Both the position numbers and the translations under genes were made by a program. Positions 16,035 to 25,281 of a stretch of 60,403 bases of DNA are shown in pieces. Within the stretch, counting starts at the first letter, position 1; each line of letters opens with the position of its first letter. The notes beneath the pieces are model-generated. The model made no database searches. It saw only the letters and a list, made by a program, of their open reading frames with translations, and was not told where the DNA came from. The stretch comes from an uncultured Bacteroides sp. (GTDB lineage Bacteria > Bacteroidota > Bacteroidia > Bacteroidales > Bacteroidaceae): NCBI GenBank assembly GCA_902388495.1, contig CABMPP010000023.1:1-60403 (forward strand), given 5' to 3'.

Positions 16035-16922
16035 ATGGCACAGAAAAGAAACGCATTAGGACGCGGGCTGGACGCCCTGCTTTCCATGGACGAAGTGCAG
16101 ACCGAAGGCTCTTCCTCCATCAACGAAATAGACCTGTCGAAGATTGCCGTCAATCCCAACCAGCCCCGCCGCGAATTCGATCCCACGGCGTTGCAGGAAC
16201 TGGCCGACTCCATCTCCGAGATAGGCATCATCCAGCCTATCACTCTGCGCAAGCTCAACGACGATGAATACCAGATCATCGCCGGCGAACGTCGTTTCCG
16301 CGCCTCGCAGCTTGCCGGACTGACAAGCATTCCCGCCTACATTCGCACAGCCGATGATGAGAACGTCATGGAAATGGCCCTCATCGAAAACATACAACGC
16401 GAAGACCTGAACTCCGTGGAAATCGCCCTTGCCTACCAGCATTTGCTGGAACAATACGGACTGACGCAAGAACGCCTCAGCGAACGTGTGGGCAAGAAGC
16501 GCACCACCATTGCCAACTACCTGCGCCTGCTCAAACTGCCTGCCCCCATACAGATGGGCTTGCAGAACAAGCAGATAGACATGGGCCATGCCCGTGCACT
16601 GGTAACCCTCGGCGACCCGAAGCTGCAAGTGAAAATATTCGAAGAGATCCTGGAGCACGGCTACTCCGTACGCAAGGTCGAAGAGATTGTAAAATCCCTG
16701 AGCGAAGGCGAAACCGTGAAAAGCGGTACCCGCAAGATTGCGCCCAAGCGCGCCAAACTGCCCGAAGAGTTCAACATGCTGAAGCAACAGCTGTCGGGCT
16801 TCTTCAACACCAAAGTGCAGCTCACCTGCTCGGAGAAGGGAAAAGGCAAGATCAGTATCCCATTCAGTAACGAAGAAGAATTGGAACGTATCATCGGCAT
16901 CCTTGATACGCTGAAGAAGTAA
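16035..16922 (+). CDS. parB: Chromosome-partitioning protein ParB
   Basis: ParB/Spo0J binds parS, spreads as a CTP-dependent clamp and stimulates ParA. The N-terminal ParB domain has IAVNPNQPRREFD, the CTP-binding-type GERRFRASQLAG (about residues 92-103) and ENIQREDLNSVE. An HTH follows (LTQERLSERVGKKRTTIANYLRLL), then a C-terminal dimerisation region. It has 295 residues, full length. I did not find a parS-like TGTTNCACGTGAAACA site in the window. Confidence 0.96.
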   Translation: MAQKRNALGRGLDALLSMDEVQTEGSSSINEIDLSKIAVNPNQPRREFDPTALQELADSISEIGIIQPITLRKLNDDEYQIIAGERRFRASQLAGLTSIPAYIRTADDENVMEMALIENIQREDLNSVEIALAYQHLLEQYGLTQERLSERVGKKRTTIANYLRLLKLPAPIQMGLQNKQIDMGHARALVTLGDPKLQVKIFEEILEHGYSVRKVEEIVKSLSEGETVKSGTRKIAPKRAKLPEEFNMLKQQLSGFFNTKVQLTCSEKGKGKISIPFSNEEELERIIGILDTLKK

Positions 16923-17711
16923 ATGAGGAAAAAGAGAAGAATATATCAAGTAGCCATCGCCCTGCTGCTTTGCTTTTTGCAGACGGCAGGGATTGCTATG
17001 TATGGTCAGGACCGCCCGCGTGCGGCTACCAAACGAATACACCGACACAATACGGACAGCCTCGGCGTCACCATAATGAGTGCCGACAGCCTTGCCGTGG
17101 CCGACAGCCTTGCTGCCGAAAACAAGAAGAAACTGCTGGAAATGACAGCCGCTCCTAAGATAAAGGAACCGGCCGTCCCCACGGACAGTCTGCAAAAAGC
17201 AGTGAACCCGAAAGTATGGATTCCCAACCCCGTAAAGGCGACGTGGCTGGCCCTCGTCATCCCCGGCGGCGGACAGATATACAACCGCAAATACTGGAAA
17301 CTCCCCATCTTCTATGGTGGCTTTGCCGGTTGTGCCTATGCCCTTACCTGGAACGGCAAGATGTACAAGGACTACGCGGCTGCATATAAGGATGCCGTAA
17401 ATGGAAACTTTGAGTCCAGCAGCATCACCGACCTGCTGCCGCCTAACTATAACTACACCGAAAGCCAGTTGACTGAGATATTGAGAAAGCGCAAGGACAC
17501 CTACCGCCGATACCGGGACTTGAGTATCTTTGCCTTTATCGGCGTATATCTGCTCTCGGTGGTCGATGCCTATGTTGATGCCGAACTGTCGAACTTCGAC
17601 ATCACCCCCGACCTCAGCATGAAGGTGGAACCGACGGTCTTCGACAACCAGTCGTCTTCCGGACGTTTCTCGGGCAAGTCCGTAGGCGTGCAATGCAGTT
17701 TCCGATTCTAA
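16923..17711 (+). CDS. DUF5683 domain protein
   Basis: A 262-residue exported or membrane-associated protein that starts directly at the end of parB. A signal-like segment (YQVAIALLLCFLQTAGIAMYG) is followed by a low-complexity Asp/Ser/Ala region (MSADSLAVADSLAAE). The DUF5683 core is PNPVKATWLALVIPGGGQIYNRKYWKLPIFYGG, then a second hydrophobic helix near AFIGVYLLSVVDAYVDAEL, and a beta-like C-terminus. Function is unknown. The par-DUF5683-transglycosylase order recurs in Bacteroidetes, to my knowledge. Confidence 0.88.
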   Translation: MRKKRRIYQVAIALLLCFLQTAGIAMYGQDRPRAATKRIHRHNTDSLGVTIMSADSLAVADSLAAENKKKLLEMTAAPKIKEPAVPTDSLQKAVNPKVWIPNPVKATWLALVIPGGGQIYNRKYWKLPIFYGGFAGCAYALTWNGKMYKDYAAAYKDAVNGNFESSSITDLLPPNYNYTESQLTEILRKRKDTYRRYRDLSIFAFIGVYLLSVVDAYVDAELSNFDITPDLSMKVEPTVFDNQSSSGRFSGKSVGVQCSFRF

Positions 17712-17756
17712 TACTAAAATAAATGCTAATAACCCATGATACATAAACCCGCATAT

Positions 17757-19052
17757 ATGAAGAAAATCATCATCGGTTCCTCACTCCTGTTCTGCGCCCT
17801 CCTTGCCGCCCCGCAAATGCGCGCACAAGAGAGTGTGGAAGTGCTGATTCGTGAAAACGGGGCAGAGCGCCAGGAAACCATCGAGCTGCCCAAAAGTATG
17901 ACTTACCCACTGGACAGCCTGCTCAACGACTGGAAAGCCAAAAACTACATAGACCTGGGCAAGGATTGCAGCACATCGACGGAGAATCCGCTATTCAGCG
18001 ACTCGGTATACATCGACCGCCTGTCGCGCATGCCGACCGTCATGGAGATGCCTTACAACGAAATTGTACGCAAGTTTATCGACATGTACGCCGGACGCCT
18101 GCGCAACCAGGTTGCCTTTATGCTGAGCGCCTGTAATTTCTACATGCCCATCTTCGAGGAAGCACTCGACGCCTACGGCCTGCCGCTCGAACTGAAATAT
18201 CTGCCGATTATCGAATCTGCCCTCAACCCCTCCGCCGTGTCGCGTGCCGGTGCCTGCGGATTGTGGCAATTCATGCTCGCCACCGGAAAAATGTACGGTT
18301 TGGAAAGCAACAGCCTCGTAGACGAGCGCCGCGACCCGATAAAGGCTACCTGGGCCGCTGCCCGTTATCTGAGGGACATGTACGACATATATAAGGACTG
18401 GAACCTGGTGATTGCCGCCTACAATTGCGGCCCCGGCACCATCAACAAAGCCATCCGCCGTGCCGGCGGTAAAACGGACTATTGGGAAATCTACAACTTC
18501 CTGCCCAAAGAAACACGTGGCTACGTGCCCGCTTTCATCGCCGCCAACTACGTGATGACTTACTACTGCAAGCATAACATCTGCCCCATGGAAACCAATA
18601 TCCCGGAGGCAACCGATACCGTGCAAGTAAACCGTAACCTGCATTTTGAACAGATTTCCGATATCTGCGGCATCGGCCTGGACCAAATCAAGAGCCTGAA
18701 CCCGCAGTTCAAGAAAAGTGTCATCCCGGGAGAGAGCAAACCGCAGACACTCCGCCTGCCGATGAATTACATCAGCACATTTATAGACAAACAAGATACC
18801 ATTTATGCCCACCGCAGCAACGAACTGTTCAAGAACCGCAGAACGGTTGCCGTTTCCGACACACGCTCGACGGCACGCGGCAGCAGGGGCAGTGCCGGCA
18901 CAGGCACCCCTACCTATCATAAGATTCGAAGTGGAGAAACATTGTCAACCATTGCGCGTCGTTATGGTGTCACTGTCAACCAATTAAAGAGCTGGAACGG
19001 CCTGCGCAACAATAATATTGCCGCAGGAAAGCGATTGAAGATTTATAAATAA
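17757..19052 (+). CDS. Membrane-bound-type lytic transglycosylase with LysM (MltD-like)
   Basis: It cleaves peptidoglycan strands between MurNAc and GlcNAc. It has a signal peptide (MKKIIIGSSLLFCALLAAPQMRAQ). The SLT catalytic domain includes LKYLPIIESALNPSAVSRAGACGLWQFM, whose Glu in IESALNP is the expected catalytic residue, and VIAAYNCGPGTINKAI. A C-terminal LysM (about the last 45 residues, KIRSGETLSTIARRYGVT) binds glycan. I set the start at the ATG of MKKIII, 21 bp downstream of another in-frame ATG that would put a polar MIHKPAY ahead of the signal. Confidence 0.92.
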   Translation: MKKIIIGSSLLFCALLAAPQMRAQESVEVLIRENGAERQETIELPKSMTYPLDSLLNDWKAKNYIDLGKDCSTSTENPLFSDSVYIDRLSRMPTVMEMPYNEIVRKFIDMYAGRLRNQVAFMLSACNFYMPIFEEALDAYGLPLELKYLPIIESALNPSAVSRAGACGLWQFMLATGKMYGLESNSLVDERRDPIKATWAAARYLRDMYDIYKDWNLVIAAYNCGPGTINKAIRRAGGKTDYWEIYNFLPKETRGYVPAFIAANYVMTYYCKHNICPMETNIPEATDTVQVNRNLHFEQISDICGIGLDQIKSLNPQFKKSVIPGESKPQTLRLPMNYISTFIDKQDTIYAHRSNELFKNRRTVAVSDTRSTARGSRGSAGTGTPTYHKIRSGETLSTIARRYGVTVNQLKSWNGLRNNNIAAGKRLKIYK

Positions 19053-19064
19053 ATACATAAACGC

Positions 19065-19094
19065 TTGCTTGGTGTCGGATTTTGCTTATTTTTG
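19065..19094 (+). promoter_or_regulatory. Promoter of the Rel/SpoT gene
   Basis: TTG at 19065-19067 and the -7 box TATTTTTG at 19087-19094 have a 19-bp gap. The start point near 19099 rules out an in-frame upstream start at 19082 and supports the ATG at 19121, which is preceded by AAAGGAG. Confidence 0.75.
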
Positions 19095-19120
19095 CAGAAA
19101 GTGAAGAAAGGAGATACAGC

Positions 19121-21379
19121 ATGGATGAAAATGTAAGCCAAAAGGAGAAAGAGAAAGCCGAAGAAGAAATGATTGAACAGGCATTCCAAGAACTGTTAAA
19201 CGACTATTTGGCAACCAAACACCGTAAGCGCGTCGAGATCATAACCAAGGCATTCAATTTTGCCAACCAGGCGCACAAGGGCATCAAACGCCGTTCGGGC
19301 GAACCATATATTATGCACCCCCTGGCCGTTGCAAAAATTGTATGCAACGAAATAGGCCTTGGGTCCACCTCCATCTGCTCGGCATTGCTGCACGACGTAG
19401 TGGAAGATACCGATTATACCGTAGAAGATATCGAAAATATCTTCGGTCCCAAAATAGCTCAGATTGTAGACGGGCTGACCAAGATTTCCGGCGGCATCTT
19501 CGGCGACCGTGCCTCAGCACAGGCAGAGAACTTTAAGAAGCTGCTGCTCACCATGTCCGATGATATCCGCGTCATCCTTATCAAGATAGCCGACCGCCTG
19601 CACAACATGCGCACACTCGGCTCTATGCTGCCCAACAAGCAATTCAAGATTGCAGGAGAAACGCTTTACATCTACGCCCCGCTTGCCAATCGTCTGGGTC
19701 TGTACAAGATAAAGACCGAACTGGAAAACTTAAGTTTCCGATACGAACACCCCGAAGAGTATCACGAAATAGAAGAGAAACTTGCCGCAACCGCCGTGGA
19801 GCGCGACAAGGTATTCAAGGAATTCACCGCCCCCATACGCGAACAGCTGGATAAGATGGGTCTGAAATACCACATCCTTGCCCGCGTCAAGTCCATCTAC
19901 TCCATCTGGAACAAGATGCAGACCAAGCACGTACCTTTCGAGGAAATCTACGACCTGCTTGCCGTGCGCATCATCTTCGAACCCCGCAACATGGAGGAAG
20001 AGTTGAACGACTGTTTCGACATCTACGTCTCCATCTCCAAGATATACAAACCTCACCCCGACCGCCTGCGCGACTGGGTGAGCCATCCCAAAGCCAACGG
20101 TTACCAGGCGCTGCACGTCACCCTGATGGGAAACAACGGACAGTGGATTGAAGTACAAATCCGCAGCGAACGTATGAACGACGTTGCCGAGCAGGGCTTC
20201 GCCGCCCACTGGAAGTACAAAGAAGGCGGTGGCGGCGAGGACGAAGGAGAACTGGAAAAATGGTTGCGTACCATCAAGGAAATTCTGGACGACCCGCAAC
20301 CGGATGCCATCGACTTCCTCGATACCATCAAGCTGAACCTGTTTGCCTCGGAAATATTCGTGTTTACCCCGAAAGGCGATCTCAAGACAATGCCGCAGAA
20401 CTCTACGGCACTGGACTTTGCCTTCTCCCTGCATACCGACATCGGCAGCCACTGCATCGGAGCGAAGGTCAATCATAAACTGGTACCCCTCAGCCACAAG
20501 CTGCAAAGTGGCGACCAGGTGGAAGTCCTGACCTCCAAATCGCAACGCGTACAACCGGAGTGGGAAGTGTATGCCACTACCGCCCGCGCCCGCGCCAAGA
20601 TAGCAGCCATTCTGCGCAAAGAAGCCAAGGCCAATCAAAAGGAAGGTGAAATCCTGGTGGCCGATTTCTTCAAGAACGAAGACATCCATATAGACGATGC
20701 CGCGCTGGATAAGCTGACAAAACTGCATAACTTCCACACTCGCGACGAACTGCTTGCCGCCGTCGGCAGCAAAAGACTCGTATTGGGCGATGCGGACAAG
20801 AATGCATTCAAAGAAAAACAAGGCACCAACTGGAAGAAGTTCCTGACCTTCTCCTTCGGTAATAAAGACAATAAGGATGTAAAGGAACAACCCGAAGAAA
20901 AAGCCCCGCAGGAGAAAATCAATACCAAACAGATATTGAAACTGACAGAGGAAACCATCTCGAAGAACTATATCATGGCAGACTGTTGCCACCCCATTCC
21001 GGGTGACGACGTACTGGGCTATATAGACGAAGAGAACCGTGTCATCATCCATAAGCGCCAATGTCCCGTTGCCGCCCGCCTCAAGAGCAGTTACGGCAAC
21101 CGCATCATCGCTACTGAATGGGATACGCACAAGGATTTGTCATTCCTCGTCACCATATATATAAAAGGTATAGACAGCATGGGGTTGCTCAATGAAGTGA
21201 CACAGGTCATCTCCCGCCAACTCAACGTGAATATCCGCAAACTGACCATCGAAACCACCGACGGCATCTTTGAAGGAAAAATACAGCTTTATGTACACGA
21301 TGTGGATGATGTACGGAGTATCTGCGATAACCTGAAACAGATACAGAACATCAAACAAGTGACGAGAGTCGAAGAATAA
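19121..21379 (+). CDS. rel: Bifunctional (p)ppGpp synthetase/hydrolase, Rel/SpoT type
   Basis: The stringent-response enzyme that makes and degrades (p)ppGpp. From the N-terminus: an HD hydrolase domain with intact LLHDVVEDTDYT, so degradation should be active; the synthetase domain with RLRDWVSHPKANGYQALHVTLMG and the VEVQIRSERMNDVAEQG motif; a TGS domain (VFTPKGDLKTMPQNSTALDFAF); a Zn/helical region with CCHPIPGDDVLGY; and a C-terminal ACT/RRM domain (LVTIYIKGIDSMGLLNEVTQVIS). It has about 752 residues. An acidic stretch replaces the usual start of the HD domain. Confidence 0.95.
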   Translation: MDENVSQKEKEKAEEEMIEQAFQELLNDYLATKHRKRVEIITKAFNFANQAHKGIKRRSGEPYIMHPLAVAKIVCNEIGLGSTSICSALLHDVVEDTDYTVEDIENIFGPKIAQIVDGLTKISGGIFGDRASAQAENFKKLLLTMSDDIRVILIKIADRLHNMRTLGSMLPNKQFKIAGETLYIYAPLANRLGLYKIKTELENLSFRYEHPEEYHEIEEKLAATAVERDKVFKEFTAPIREQLDKMGLKYHILARVKSIYSIWNKMQTKHVPFEEIYDLLAVRIIFEPRNMEEELNDCFDIYVSISKIYKPHPDRLRDWVSHPKANGYQALHVTLMGNNGQWIEVQIRSERMNDVAEQGFAAHWKYKEGGGGEDEGELEKWLRTIKEILDDPQPDAIDFLDTIKLNLFASEIFVFTPKGDLKTMPQNSTALDFAFSLHTDIGSHCIGAKVNHKLVPLSHKLQSGDQVEVLTSKSQRVQPEWEVYATTARARAKIAAILRKEAKANQKEGEILVADFFKNEDIHIDDAALDKLTKLHNFHTRDELLAAVGSKRLVLGDADKNAFKEKQGTNWKKFLTFSFGNKDNKDVKEQPEEKAPQEKINTKQILKLTEETISKNYIMADCCHPIPGDDVLGYIDEENRVIIHKRQCPVAARLKSSYGNRIIATEWDTHKDLSFLVTIYIKGIDSMGLLNEVTQVISRQLNVNIRKLTIETTDGIFEGKIQLYVHDVDDVRSICDNLKQIQNIKQVTRVEE

Positions 21380-21464
21380 ACAAAAGCTTTGAAAGACAGG
21401 GCAAAACCTTTGAGATAAAAAAAGTTTTATCTTACATAGTTATTCAATATTGATATAAAATAGC

Positions 21465-21472
21465 TACTTTTG
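21465..21472 (+). promoter_or_regulatory. Promoter -7 box of the polyketide operon
   Basis: TACTTTTG matches TAnnTTTG. The sequence before it is very AT-rich, without a correctly spaced TTG. This is the only promoter-like element I noticed before the 21-gene run, which ends at 43963. Transcription from about 21478 means that a TTG codon at 21470 cannot be the start of the first gene. Confidence 0.55.
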
Positions 21473-21484
21473 CAGTATATATCA

Positions 21485-23038
21485 ATGAAGTATACTATGA
21501 TAGTGGGCAAATATATAAATTTGGGGATGCTCCAGAAGCTGCTGTTCGATGATGAAGAAATAACCATTTCCGATGAAAGTATTCAGGAAGTAGATGAAAG
21601 TTTCCGCTTCTTAAAGGACTTCTCTAATGATAAAATTATTTACGGGATTAATACCGGTTTCGGTCCTATGGCGCAATATAGAATCGATGATAAATCATTA
21701 GTGGAACTACAATATAACATCATCAGAAGCCACTCTACAGGGGCAGGTGCTCCATTACCCGCACTTTATGTAAAGGCGGCTATGATTGCCCGGCTATTCA
21801 CTTTTCTTCAGGGGAAATCCGGTATACACAGGGAACTGGCAGAACTGCTTGTTAAGTTTATTAATCTGAATATTATTCCATACATACCGGAGCATGGCAG
21901 TGTAGGCGCCAGTGGCGACTTAGTGCAACTTGCCCACATGGCACTGACGCTGATAGGAGAAGGAGAAGTATTCCATCAAGGGAAGTTACAACCCACCGCC
22001 CAAGTGCTTGAAAAGAATCACCTCAAGCCTTTCTCCATACACATACGCGAAGGACTTTCCGTCACAAACGGCACTTCCGTCATGACCGGTATCGGCGTTG
22101 TCAATCTGATTTATGCCCGGCAGTTACTTGATTGGTCGATATGCGCCTCGGCAATGATGAACGAGATTGCCGCTTCGTACGACGATTTCATCTCCCAGCC
22201 CTTAAACGAGACCAAACTCCATAAAGGACAGCGAAAGATAGCCGAAGCCATGAGAGCCTGGACAGCAGACAGCAACTGTATGCGAAAAAGGGAAAATGAA
22301 TTATACAGCCGGAAGCATGAAGAGAAAATCTTCGAGCACAAGGTTCAGCCCTATTATTCACTGAGATGTACTCCGCAAATATTAGGACCGGTTTACGATA
22401 CGCTGATAAACACGGAAGAAGTGCTTATAAACGAAATCAATTCGGCCTGCGACAACCCGATTGTAGACCCGGAAACACAGAATGTGTATCATGGCGGGAA
22501 CTTTCACGGAGATTATGTGTCCTTCGAAATGGACAAACTGAAAATAGCCATTACCAAACTGACCATGCTCTGCGAACGCCAGCTGAATTACCTGTTTCAC
22601 GACCGCATCAACGGCATACTTCCGCCTTTCGTCAATTTAGGTGTTTTAGGACTGAATTATGGACTGCAAGCTTCACAATTTACAGCGACTTCCACCACTG
22701 CCGAATGCCAGACATTGTCCAACCCGATGTATGTGCACAGTATTCCGAACAACAATGACAATCAGGACATTGTTAGCATGGGAACTAACTCTGCATTGAT
22801 AGCTAAAACGGTTGTTAACAACTCTTTCCAGGTAATGAGTATCTTGTTTATGGGCATTGTACAAGCTGTAGACTGCCTGAAGATACAAGATAAACTAAGT
22901 ACAGAGTCACGCCGTGTATACAATGAAATTCGGGCTTTCTTCCCCGTCTTTTCAGAGGACACTCCCAAGTATAAAGAGATAGAAGCCATGGAGAAGTATC
23001 TGAAAGAGAGGAAATTCAATTCGTGCCTTTGGCAATGA
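21485..23038 (+). CDS. Aromatic amino acid ammonia-lyase (tyrosine ammonia-lyase-like, HAL/PAL family)
   Basis: It should deaminate tyrosine (or another aromatic amino acid) to a cinnamic acid, the aryl starter of the pathway. The self-forming MIO cofactor triad is in GSVGASGDLVQLAH (ASG at about residues 142-144). YGINTGFGPMAQYRI, GTSVMTGIGVVNL, YSLRCTPQILGP, NPIVDPETQNVYHGGNFHGDY and MYVHSIPNNNDNQDIVSMG are family motifs. The selectivity positions read Ser-His (RSHSTGAG), as in histidine ammonia-lyases. From memory, the Flavobacterium johnsoniae flexirubin-locus tyrosine ammonia-lyase also has Ser-His and is similar throughout. No histidine-degradation genes are nearby. Start is 21485 or 21497. 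Confidence 0.88.
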   Translation: MKYTMIVGKYINLGMLQKLLFDDEEITISDESIQEVDESFRFLKDFSNDKIIYGINTGFGPMAQYRIDDKSLVELQYNIIRSHSTGAGAPLPALYVKAAMIARLFTFLQGKSGIHRELAELLVKFINLNIIPYIPEHGSVGASGDLVQLAHMALTLIGEGEVFHQGKLQPTAQVLEKNHLKPFSIHIREGLSVTNGTSVMTGIGVVNLIYARQLLDWSICASAMMNEIAASYDDFISQPLNETKLHKGQRKIAEAMRAWTADSNCMRKRENELYSRKHEEKIFEHKVQPYYSLRCTPQILGPVYDTLINTEEVLINEINSACDNPIVDPETQNVYHGGNFHGDYVSFEMDKLKIAITKLTMLCERQLNYLFHDRINGILPPFVNLGVLGLNYGLQASQFTATSTTAECQTLSNPMYVHSIPNNNDNQDIVSMGTNSALIAKTVVNNSFQVMSILFMGIVQAVDCLKIQDKLSTESRRVYNEIRAFFPVFSEDTPKYKEIEAMEKYLKERKFNSCLWQ

Positions 23039-23066
23039 GTTAATGACAAAATGTAATGAACAGTAG

Positions 23067-23795
23067 ATGAAATACGCATTAATAACAGGCGGAAGCCGAG
23101 GCATAGGACGCGCTGTCAGCATAAAGCTGGCAGAGATGGGATATTCTGTGCTGATAAATTATCAAAGCAATGACAAAGAGGCTGCAAAAACCTTGCAGTT
23201 GGTCCGCGAAAAAGGCGGGGACGGAGAATTACTGAAATTCGATGTTGCCGATTCCGCATCGGTATCTGAAGTACTGAATGCCTGGAGTGCACAGCATCCG
23301 GATGAATATATCGAGGTGCTGATAAACAATGCAGGTATTCGCAAGGATAACCTGTTGCTCTGGATGACGGAGGAGGAATGGAACGGAGTACTGAACATCG
23401 GTTTGAACGGTTTCTTTTATGTCACCCAAGCCTTGCTTAAAGATATGCTGGTGAAACGCTCCGGGCGTATTGTCAACATCGTTTCATTATCGGGCATCAA
23501 AGGAATGCCCGGACAGACCAACTACTCTGCCGCAAAGGGAGGTATCATTGCTGCTACTAAAGCCCTGGCTCAGGAAGTTGCCAAGAAACATGTCACCGTC
23601 AATGCCGTTGCACCGGGATTCATCCGTACGGAAATGACTAAAGACATCAACGAAGACGAATGGAAGAAACACATCCCGGCCGGCCGTTTCGGTGAAGCCG
23701 AAGAAGTAGCCGATTTGGTAGGTTTCCTCGTATCTCCCGCCGCTTCATATATCACCGGTGAAGTTATTTCAATCAATGGAGGGCTATATACATGA
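23067..23795 (+). CDS. 3-oxoacyl-ACP reductase (FabG/ApeQ-like)
   Basis: A short-chain dehydrogenase that would reduce the beta-keto group in each polyene elongation cycle with NADPH. TGGSRGIGRA (about residues 7-16) is the nucleotide-binding turn, NNAG lies at 87-90, and the catalytic Ser140, Tyr153 and Lys157 are present in NIVSLSG and NYSAAKGG. The C-terminus YITGEVISINGGLYT is typical of FabG. It has 242 residues. The stop overlaps the start of the next ketosynthase as ATGA. Confidence 0.92.
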   Translation: MKYALITGGSRGIGRAVSIKLAEMGYSVLINYQSNDKEAAKTLQLVREKGGDGELLKFDVADSASVSEVLNAWSAQHPDEYIEVLINNAGIRKDNLLLWMTEEEWNGVLNIGLNGFFYVTQALLKDMLVKRSGRIVNIVSLSGIKGMPGQTNYSAAKGGIIAATKALAQEVAKKHVTVNAVAPGFIRTEMTKDINEDEWKKHIPAGRFGEAEEVADLVGFLVSPAASYITGEVISINGGLYT

Positions 23796-25012
23796 GAAGA
23801 GTTGTCATCACCGGAATGGGAATTTACTCGTGCATCGGAAAGAATCTGGACGAAGTAAGAGATTCGCTCTATAACGGAAAATCAGGTATCGGCATCGATC
23901 CCGAACGGAAAGAATTGGGTTATCAGTCTGCTTTAACCGGCCTGCTGGAACGTCCCGACCTTAAAAAATTACTGGACAGGCGGAAACGCCTCTGCCTGCC
24001 CGAACAGGGCGAATACGCCTATATGGCAACTGCAGAAGCCTTTAAGAATGCAGGTATCGATGAAGCCTTTCTGGAAGCCAACGAGATGGGTGTTCTGTAT
24101 GGAAACGACAGCAGCACGGCACCGGTTATCAATGCGGTAGACATCATCCGCGAGAAGAAAAAGACCGTATTGGTCGGTTCCGGCTCTATCTTCCAGTCCA
24201 TGAACTCCACAGTGTCCATGAACCTGTCCGTCATATTCAAGCTCAAAGGAATAAACTTCACGGTTTCCGGGGCTTGTGCCAGCGGTTCCCATGCCATCGG
24301 GATGGGCTACCTGCTTATCAAATCGGGATTGCAGGACTGCATTTTGTGTGGTGGCGCGCAAGAAGTGAACCCTTTTTCCGTAGGTAGTTTCGACGGATTA
24401 AGCGCTTTCTCCACCCGGGAAGATGAACCACAAAAAGCATCCAGGCCCTTTGATAAAAGCAGAGACGGACTTGTGCCCAGCGGAGGCGGTGCCAGTGTGG
24501 TGCTGGAAAGTTACGAATCGGCCATAAAACGGGGAGCCCCCATACTGGCAGAAGTTATCGGTTATGGATTTTCATCCAATGGAGAACATATCTCCGTACC
24601 GAATATAGACGGTCCGAAGCGTTCGCTGGAGATGGCCGTACGCGAAGCAGGCATTGCATTGGACGAAATCAGATATATCAATGCACATGCCACTTCCACC
24701 CCGATAGGCGACTTAAACGAAGCAAAGGCGATAGCAGAGGTATTCAAGGGACACAGTCCATACGTGACCTCTACCAAGTCGATGACCGGACATGAGATGT
24801 GGATGGCAGGTGCCAGCGAAGTAATCTACTCCACCCTGATGATGCAAAACAACTTCATCGCCCCTAACCTGAATTTTGAGGAGCCGGATGAAGCATCCTG
24901 CCTGCTGAACATCCCAGCCCAACGAATAAATACGGAATTTGACACCTTCCTGTCGAACTCATTCGGATTTGGAGGAACCAATTCCACCTTAATAATAAAG
25001 AAAGTAAAGTAA
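23792..25012 (+). CDS. Beta-ketoacyl-ACP synthase (FabF-like KS)
   Basis: A decarboxylating Claisen condensing enzyme, 406 residues. The active-site Cys162 is in SGACASGSHAIG; the two catalytic His residues are in INAHATSTPIGD and TGHEMWMAGASE; the ending LSNSFGFGGTNSTLII is family-standard. With the adjacent FabG and ACP it forms one chain-extension set. It is one of three Cys-bearing ketosynthases in the cluster, so it probably has a separate role such as priming or early extension. Confidence 0.92.
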   Translation: MRRVVITGMGIYSCIGKNLDEVRDSLYNGKSGIGIDPERKELGYQSALTGLLERPDLKKLLDRRKRLCLPEQGEYAYMATAEAFKNAGIDEAFLEANEMGVLYGNDSSTAPVINAVDIIREKKKTVLVGSGSIFQSMNSTVSMNLSVIFKLKGINFTVSGACASGSHAIGMGYLLIKSGLQDCILCGGAQEVNPFSVGSFDGLSAFSTREDEPQKASRPFDKSRDGLVPSGGGASVVLESYESAIKRGAPILAEVIGYGFSSNGEHISVPNIDGPKRSLEMAVREAGIALDEIRYINAHATSTPIGDLNEAKAIAEVFKGHSPYVTSTKSMTGHEMWMAGASEVIYSTLMMQNNFIAPNLNFEEPDEASCLLNIPAQRINTEFDTFLSNSFGFGGTNSTLIIKKVK

Positions 25013-25019
25013 CATAAGT

Positions 25020-25277
25020 ATGACCAACGAAGAAATCATTGAAAAGATAAGAGAAACCTTATCAGAGGAATTTGAAGTAGACATCGATCTTATCCAGCCT
25101 GATGCTCCGCTCATGCAAACGCTCGAATTAGACAGCCTGGATTTGGTAGATATGGTGGTATTGATTGAAAAGAACTTCGGTTTCAACGTAACCGGGCAGG
25201 ATTTTGTAGGAATTAAGACATTCCAGGATTTCTACAATCTCGTCATCACCCGTATGTCCGACGGCAAAAACGAATAG
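25020..25277 (+). CDS. Acyl carrier protein 1
   Basis: An 85-residue acyl carrier protein. The phosphopantetheine attachment Ser39 is in LELDSLDLVDMVVLIEKNFG, with the usual acidic helix II. It lies 7 bp after the ketosynthase and 4 bp before the acyltransferase gene. It would carry the aryl starter or the growing chain. No phosphopantetheinyl transferase is encoded in this window. Confidence 0.92.
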   Translation: MTNEEIIEKIRETLSEEFEVDIDLIQPDAPLMQTLELDSLDLVDMVVLIEKNFGFNVTGQDFVGIKTFQDFYNLVITRMSDGKNE

Positions 25278-25281
25278 CAGA

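Noticed and set aside
15205..16922. parS site for the ParB protein
   Set aside because: I looked for TGTTNCACGTGAAACA-like 16-mers around par and in the intergenic gaps and found none. parS can lie well away from parB.
16056..17744. Long open frame on the minus strand antisense to parB and its neighbour
   Set aside because: It has no family motif and mirrors the codon usage of well-supported genes on the plus strand. Similar antisense frames at 7700-8734, 19730-21130 and 58889-60277 were dropped for the same reason.
21485..23038. Histidine catabolism gene (hutH)
   Set aside because: No hutU, hutI or formiminotransferase gene is adjacent, and the gene is tightly coupled to a polyketide reductase.
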